A DNA stretch of 12,904 nt. Source: an uncultured Oscillospiraceae bacterium. GTDB lineage: Bacteria; Bacillota; Clostridia; Oscillospirales; Oscillospiraceae. The stretch spans positions 1 through 12,904 of the forward strand of contig CAJOFI010000042.1 of NCBI GenBank assembly GCA_905233595.1, read 5' to 3'. Below, in pieces: positions 6,170-12,904 of the stretch. Each line of letters begins with the position of its first letter. Within the stretch, counting starts at the first letter, position 1. The position numbers were made by a program, and so were the translations under genes. Below the pieces are notes generated by a model, which worked only from the letters and a program-made list of their open reading frames with translations, made no database searches and had not been told where the DNA came from.

Positions 6170-7750
6170 TTATAAAAGCGGCGCGAGGACTTTTGCGAGG
6201 ACGCCGACGAGCTTGACCGTCCACTTCTCCCGCTTCACGCTCTCGGCGGTCACTTCGCGGCAGAGGCTCTGGGTGCTGAGAAAATCGGCCTTGATCTCCG
6301 GCAGGCAGTCGGTTCCGCGCATCCAGGCGGCGCACTCGAAGTGGTGATAGAGGCTGCGGTAGTCGAGGTTGATCGTGCCGACTACGGCCTCGATATCGTC
6401 GCTGAGGAAGACCTTCGCGTGCACGAAGCCGGGTGTGTACTCGTAAATGCGCACGCCGGAGCGAATAAGCGAGGGGTAGTGCGTCTTCGCGAGGGCGTAG
6501 GGCAGCTTCTTGTCCGGGATGCCGGGCAAAATCAGCCGCACGTCCACTCCGCGCTCGGCGGCGAACCTGAGCGCCGTCTCCATCTCCCCGTCGAGGATCA
6601 GATAGGGCGTCATGATGTAGACGTAGCGCTGCGCGCGGTTGAGCACGTCCATGTACAGCCATTCGCCCACGCGCTCGTCGTCCACCGGGCAGTCGGCGTA
6701 GGGCAGGACGAAGCCCGCGCTCTCGGGGCAGGGCTCCACCGGCGCGTCCGGGAAGAGGGAGAAATCCGCCTCCTTCTCCGTGAGGTTCCACATCTGCAGG
6801 AACATCAGCGTGAAGCTCCTCACGGCTTCGCCGCGCAGCAGGAGCGCCGTGTCCTTCCAATGGCCGAAGCGCGTGATCTCGTTGACGTATTCGTCGGCGA
6901 GGTTCACGCCCCCGGTGAAGGCCACCTTGCCGTCGATGACCAGGATCTTGCGGTGGTCGCGGTAGTTGTAGTGGGTGGAGACGAAGGGCGCGATGGGCGC
7001 GAAGGGGCGGCACTCGATGCCGAGCAGCCTGAGGCGCTTCGGATAGTCGCGCGGGAGGGTGAAAAACTCACAGGTGCCGTCGTACATCAGCCGCACCGTG
7101 ACGCCCTCGGAGGCCTTGCGGGCGAGGATCTCCAGGACACTGCCCCACATGATCCCCTCGTCCACGATGAAAAACTCGAGAAAAATGAACTTTTCCGCCT
7201 TCTCCAGCTCCTCAAGCAGCACGGGGAAGAGCGCGTCCCCCAGCGGGAAATAGCGGCATTCGCTCTGCCGGTAGAGCGGGAAGCAGCCCGTGCGCTTGAC
7301 GTAGCGCACAAGCCCCAGCGCGTCCGGCGCCTTTTCACCCAGGGCGGCGAGCGTGCCCTCGTCCTGGGGAAGCCTGCCGCGCGTCTGCTCGGTCAGAGCG
7401 GCGTAGCGATCGCGCAGCATACGGTGCCCCAGATCGCTCTGCGTGTAGAGATAGAGCAGCGCCCCCACCGCGGGGAAGAGCATGATGACGATGATCCAGG
7501 TGAGCTTCGCGCTGGGGTCCTGGCGGCTGCTGAGCAGATAGAGCGCCATCACGGCCGAGAAAAACCCGCTGATCGTCACGTAATGGGGCAGGAAATCCTG
7601 CAAACGCCCAAACAGAAAAATCACCAGCAGCACCTGGAGCAGCACCAGAAGCGTGATGAGCCCCGCCCGGCTGAACACCGCGCGCAAAAGCCCCCGCCGC
7701 CCCTTTTTCAGCAGCCGCAGCCCGCGCCTGCCCTGTGCGTTGCCGTTCAT
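6170..7750 (-). CDS. cls: Cardiolipin synthase (phospholipase D family)
   Basis: A 526-residue membrane enzyme that joins two phosphatidylglycerols into cardiolipin and glycerol. Basic N-terminal residues are followed by hydrophobic segments at about 30-48, 56-73 and 84-102 (the last is the PLDc_N region, SAKLTWIIVIMLFPAVGALLY). Two PLD HKD motifs follow: HRKILVID with His266, Lys268 and Asp273, and HAKVFLSD with His444, Lys446 and Asp451, followed by VGTINLDYRS. The length is typical of bacterial Cls. The ATG at 7748-7750 has GGGAGG just upstream; an in-frame ATG at 7766-7768 lies upstream of that SD and is not used. It is convergent with the M28 gene with only 39 nt between stops and no clear hairpin. 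Its own promoter lies at 7778-7806. Confidence 0.95.
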   Translation of the reverse strand: MNGNAQGRRGLRLLKKGRRGLLRAVFSRAGLITLLVLLQVLLVIFLFGRLQDFLPHYVTISGFFSAVMALYLLSSRQDPSAKLTWIIVIMLFPAVGALLYLYTQSDLGHRMLRDRYAALTEQTRGRLPQDEGTLAALGEKAPDALGLVRYVKRTGCFPLYRQSECRYFPLGDALFPVLLEELEKAEKFIFLEFFIVDEGIMWGSVLEILARKASEGVTVRLMYDGTCEFFTLPRDYPKRLRLLGIECRPFAPIAPFVSTHYNYRDHRKILVIDGKVAFTGGVNLADEYVNEITRFGHWKDTALLLRGEAVRSFTLMFLQMWNLTEKEADFSLFPDAPVEPCPESAGFVLPYADCPVDDERVGEWLYMDVLNRAQRYVYIMTPYLILDGEMETALRFAAERGVDVRLILPGIPDKKLPYALAKTHYPSLIRSGVRIYEYTPGFVHAKVFLSDDIEAVVGTINLDYRSLYHHFECAAWMRGTDCLPEIKADFLSTQSLCREVTAESVKREKWTVKLVGVLAKVLAPLL

Positions 7751-7777
7751 AAGCGCCTCCCAAAACATAGTAAGAGA

Positions 7778-7806
7778 AGTATAACCGATTTGCGGATATG
7801 CGTCAA
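7778..7806 (-). promoter_or_regulatory. Promoter of cls
   Basis: On the minus strand: TTGACG (7801-7806), a 17-nt spacer and TATACT (7778-7783), about 28 nt before the cls start codon. The -35 box directly abuts the hairpin that ends the atp operon. Confidence 0.75.
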
Positions 7807-7839
7807 CGGGGATGTGAAAAACGCGTTTTCACATCCCCG
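7807..7839 (-). terminator. Hairpin at the end of the atp operon, overlapping the atpC stop codon
   Basis: A perfect 14-bp stem pairs 7807-7820 with 7826-7839 around a 5-nt loop. The atpC stop (7829-7831) lies inside the stem. No U-tract follows on the minus strand, because the cls -35 box begins at once, so it is an atypical terminator or a 3'-end protecting hairpin. Confidence 0.55.
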
Positions 7840-8104
7840 CTGTATCAATGGCCGCGTCAGAGCAGAGGAGCGTCAGCTCGTTGTCGCCGACACTGGCGAC
7901 GCCCTCGCTCACGCGAAGGCGGAGAAGGCTCCCGTCCTCAAGGGTGCAGAGCACGACGCCACGGCTCACGGCGCAGAGCATCGGCGCGTGATTGGCGAGG
8001 ATGCCCACCGAGCCGTAGCCCGTCGGGAGCCTGGCGGAGCGCACCTTCGTATCCACGACGGTGGCGTCCCCGGTGACGGCGGCGAAGCGAAAAAGCTTGT
8101 CCAT
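7829..8104 (-). CDS. atpC: ATP synthase F1 subunit epsilon, short form lacking the C-terminal helical domain
   Basis: The epsilon subunit forms the central stalk with gamma and in many bacteria inhibits ATP hydrolysis through its C-terminal helices. The protein has only 91 residues instead of about 130-140. It covers the N-terminal beta-sandwich (TGYGSVGILANHAPMLCAVS, then ASVGDNELTLLCSDAA) and ends right after it (AAIDTAGM). Reading the other frames past the stop shows no helical-domain remnant, only a hairpin and the cls promoter, so this does not look like a frameshift. The ATG at 8102-8104 has GAGGTGG upstream, overlapping the end of atpD (stop 8114-8116). It is the last gene of the operon. 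Naturally short epsilons exist in a few bacteria. Confidence 0.9.
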   Translation of the reverse strand: MDKLFRFAAVTGDATVVDTKVRSARLPTGYGSVGILANHAPMLCAVSRGVVLCTLEDGSLLRLRVSEGVASVGDNELTLLCSDAAIDTAGM

Positions 8105-8113
8105 GCCGCCACC

Positions 8114-9483
<1,370 letters not shown>

Positions 9484-9488
9484 TTATA

Positions 9489-9668
9489 AGCTCCCCCTCC
9501 GGGGGAGCTCCCGCGAAGCGGGTGAGAGGGCTGTTCGTCTTTGCAGAAGCCACTTGGCTCCCCCCCTCCGGGGGAGCTCCCGCGAAGCGGGTGAGAGGGT
9601 TGTTCGTCTTTGCAGAAGCCACTTGGCTCCCCCTCCGGGGGAGCTCCCGCGAAGCGGGTGAGAGGGTG
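9489..9668. repeat. Three tandem copies of a hairpin-rich ~67-bp intergenic repeat inside the atp operon
   Basis: Copies start at 9490, 9557 and 9626. Each has GCTCCCCCTCCGGGGGAGC (hairpin), CCCGCGAAGCGGG (hairpin) and GTGAGAGGG. The first two continue with a spacer containing TGTTCGTCTTTGCAGAAGCC before the next unit; the third breaks off after GTGAGAGGGT. Periods are 67 and 69 nt; copy 2 has seven C's where the others have five. The spacers differ by one base. The unit resembles intergenic repeats scattered through gut Clostridia. The 236-nt gap between atpG and atpD holds nothing else, and no protein is supported here. Confidence 0.85.
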
Positions 9669-9704
9669 AAAGCAGCTTGTCAGCGGGCGGCATGATCGCC
9701 GCCC

Positions 9705-10534
9705 CTATTTGTTCTTCAAAGCCTCCGCGCCGCCTGCGATCTCGGAAATCTCCGTGGTGATGGCGGCCTGGCGGGCGTGGTTGAGTTGCAGCGTGAGCGC
9801 GCCGATCAGCTCCTCGGTGTTGTCCGCCGCAGCGGTCATCGCGGTCATACGGGCGGCATGCTCGCCCGTGCGCGCCTCCAAAAGCGCCGCGTGCACGCCG
9901 TTAACGAGCGCCATGTCCGCAAGCGCGCACAGAAGGCTCTCCCGATCCGGCTCAAAGATCACGCGCCGCCCGTCCTCCGCGCCCTCCGCTTCGGGCAGGC
10001 GCAGGGGAAGCAGCGTCCGGCTGCCGGGGCTCTGCTGCAAAACGGACTTGAACTGCTGGTACACGAGCACGATCTCGTCCGCCTCGCCCTCGGTGTAGAG
10101 CTTGCGCAGATACGCGGCGACGGCCTGCGCCTCGGCGCTCTCCGGCGCGTCGCTGACCTCGAAGCTCTCCCGGACGGGAAGCATGATACCGGGGAGCACG
10201 TCCTTCCCCCAGCGCCCGCAGACGATCAGCGACTTTTCGCGCGCGTCCTGCGCCGCAAGCTCCTCCAGATAGCGCAGCAGCGCGGAGTTGTAGGTGCCGC
10301 AGAGACCGCGGTTGCCGACGATGAGCACGTAGCAGACGCGCTCGTTCTTCCCGTGCGGGCACAGACGACCCTTTGCAGCATCTCCCGGCTCCGGGCGGCA
10401 TAGTCCCTGAGCGCGGAATAGGCGGTCTGGGTACGGCGAAGCTTCGCCGCCGCGACCATCTTCATGGATTTTGTGATCTGCCGGGTGTTCTCCACACTCC
10501 GGATGCGCGTACGGATGGCGCTCAGATTCGCCAT
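9705..10534 (-). pseudogene. atpG: ATP synthase F1 subunit gamma, frameshifted by a missing ~40 nt
   Basis: Gamma is the rotor shaft of F1. The ATG at 10532-10534 ([19 protein letters not shown]) has AAGGA about 9 nt upstream. The N-terminal helix continues to [10 protein letters not shown] near 10355. The frame is then lost, and the protein continues in another frame with [21 protein letters not shown] (the conserved GNRGLCG block) to the C-terminal helix ending in GGAEALKNK and the TAG at 9705. Roughly 13 to 15 residues usual between these blocks are absent. The coding span of 830 nt is not a multiple of three; adding about 40 nt gives about 289 residues, the family norm. Third disrupted F1 gene in the operon. 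Confidence 0.87.
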
Positions 10535-10596
10535 TTCATCACGTCCTTCGCGCTTGAAAATTTGAGGGTCACTCCTCAAAACTCACGACTCAAAAC

Positions 10597-12079
<1,483 letters not shown>

Positions 12080-12099
12080 TAGCATTCACCTCCCTTTCA

Positions 12100-12657
12100 T
12101 TACTGCTTCAGCACGGTGCGAGTTTTCTCGATCTGCGAGAGGATGCTCGCATCGATGCGCTCGTCTGCCGTGCTCATGATGATGCCGCCGATCATGGACT
12201 TGTCGATGTGCTCCTGGAGCACGACCGACTTGCCCAGGCCGGCTTCTGCCTTCTGCTTGATAAGCTCGCGCAGATGGTCGTCGAGCTCGACCGCCGTCGT
12301 AACGTCGACGGCAACCAGATTGAGTTCGTCGCCCATCTTCTTCTCGAAACCCTCGGACACGCGGGGCAGGTAATCCACTTCGCCGCGCTCGGCCATGAGG
12401 GCCAGAACGCTGACGAGCGCGGGATTCGCTTCCGCGAACACGCCGCGCACGAGCTGAGACTTCTGCTCGGGCGTGTAGCCGGGGTCCTTCAGCGCGCTTT
12501 CCAAATCGGCGTTGCCGCGCAGAGCGGCGACGATCGTGATCAGCTGATCGCGAACCGCGAGCACGCCGTCCTGGCCGCCGTCGTTGTTCACAGCATCGAA
12601 GAGAAGCTGCGTGTACGCGGCGATCTGCTCTTTTACGACAAGACGATTAGTTGGCAT
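12100..12657 (-). CDS. atpH: ATP synthase F1 subunit delta
   Basis: Delta links the F1 head to the peripheral stalk (subunit b). The 185-residue protein has the family layout: an N-terminal helical bundle (MPTNRLVVKEQIAAYTQLLF to about residue 110) and the C-terminal OSCP motif region LGKSVVLQEHIDKSMIGGII followed by ERIDASILSQ. Length is normal and the frame is intact. The ATG at 12655-12657 overlaps the end of atpF by 11 nt, so translation is coupled; GAGGCGGG lies about 8-15 nt upstream. The stop is 20 nt before the atpA GTG. The MPTNRL start and the overall sequence remind me of Coriobacteriia rather than Clostridia; this is from memory and unverified. Confidence 0.93.
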   Translation of the reverse strand: MPTNRLVVKEQIAAYTQLLFDAVNNDGGQDGVLAVRDQLITIVAALRGNADLESALKDPGYTPEQKSQLVRGVFAEANPALVSVLALMAERGEVDYLPRVSEGFEKKMGDELNLVAVDVTTAVELDDHLRELIKQKAEAGLGKSVVLQEHIDKSMIGGIIMSTADERIDASILSQIEKTRTVLKQ

Positions 12658-12904
12658 GGAAACTGCCCGCCTCGCTGATGTAGCGCTCGATGATCGCGCG
12701 GTGCTCGTCGTCGCTCAGGTCGGTTGCGACCATGCGCGACGCGACATCGACGGACAGGTCGGCAATCGAGCTCTGGAGATCGGCCATGGCAGCCTTCTTC
12801 TCCGCTTCGATGGCGACTTTCGCCTTCTCGATCATCGCGGCTGACTCTTCCTGCGCTTGCTTGGTGATGTCCGCGCGGACGGCTTCGCCTGTCTCCTTGG
12901 CCTC
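12647..12904 (-). CDS. atpF: ATP synthase Fo subunit b, C-terminal part, truncated by window edge
   Basis: Subunit b forms the peripheral stalk that holds F1 against the membrane. The last 85 residues are present and the frame is open to the window edge; the Met at 12833-12835 is internal. The visible part is a highly charged, alanine-rich helix (EAKETGEAVRADITKQAQEE, then EAEKKAAMADLQSSIADLS) as expected for the b dimer. It ends in ERYISEAGSFHAN, which contacts delta. The stop TAA (12647-12649) lies inside atpH. The N-terminal membrane helix, and atpB and atpE, should follow to the right. Confidence 0.93.
   Translation of the reverse strand, partial: EAKETGEAVRADITKQAQEESAAMIEKAKVAIEAEKKAAMADLQSSIADLSVDVASRMVATDLSDDEHRAIIERYISEAGSFHAN

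Noticed and set aside
7770..7828. Lost C-terminal domain of AtpC in another frame
   Set aside because: None of the frames past the stop resembles the epsilon helical domain; the stretch is hairpin and cls promoter.
9489..9668. CRISPR array
   Set aside because: Repeat and spacer are both identical between units and there are only three copies, so this is a tandem repeat, not an array with unique spacers.
9484..9693. A small repetitive protein in the atpG-atpD gap
   Set aside because: It is a translation of the tandem DNA repeat, with no ribosome binding site or known family.

Overview
The window looks like a GC-rich chromosome of a gut-type Bacillota bacterium (class Clostridia). This rests on the style of the glmS end, the SPFH/ribbon-helix-helix operon, cardiolipin synthase and M28 proteins, strong SD sequences, canonical TTGACA/TATAAT-type promoters, and intergenic repeats common in such genomes. 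The far right end (atpF, atpH, start of atpA) reads more like Coriobacteriia, so a mixed origin or a chimeric assembly is possible.

Layout. (1) 1-490: 3' end of glmS (+), closed by a 14-bp-stem terminator. (2) 580-1160: AT-richer DNA without an intact gene. It holds a tandem 11-bp repeat, a 16-bp copy (inverted) of the tRNA-Thr anticodon region and a possible broken reading frame; I read it as the scar of an integrated element. (3) 1162-1432: tRNA-Asp then tRNA-Thr on the minus strand, with promoter, spacer hairpin and terminator. (4) 1471-1625: degenerate intergenic repeats and a 12-bp inverted repeat. (5) 1642-4312: a tight minus-strand operon, SPFH protein, ribbon-helix-helix regulator, DUF1648 membrane protein and CPBP protease. 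Its promoter is overlapped by two copies of the 8-bp palindrome TGATATCA, 11 bp apart. (6) 4402-6130: a divergent plus-strand pair, a membrane-anchored extracytoplasmic protein and an M28-like membrane peptidase. (7) 6170-7806: cardiolipin synthase (minus) with its own promoter. (8) 7807-12904: the F1Fo ATP synthase operon on the minus strand, read atpF(partial)-atpH-atpA-atpG-[three-copy repeat]-atpD-atpC.

The ATP synthase operon is the oddest part. The alpha, gamma and beta genes are each out of frame because a short internal stretch is missing (about 38, about 40 and about 28 nt). Adding these back restores normal family lengths. The epsilon gene encodes only the N-terminal beta domain, and a three-copy hairpin repeat separates atpG from atpD. 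Either this is a decaying ATP synthase or, more likely in my view, an assembly problem in conserved blocks.

The best candidate for an undescribed system is the four-gene SPFH/RHH/DUF1648/CPBP operon, apparently autoregulated by its own small ribbon-helix-helix protein at the twin palindrome. Two of its members belong to families linked to self-immunity or membrane stress.
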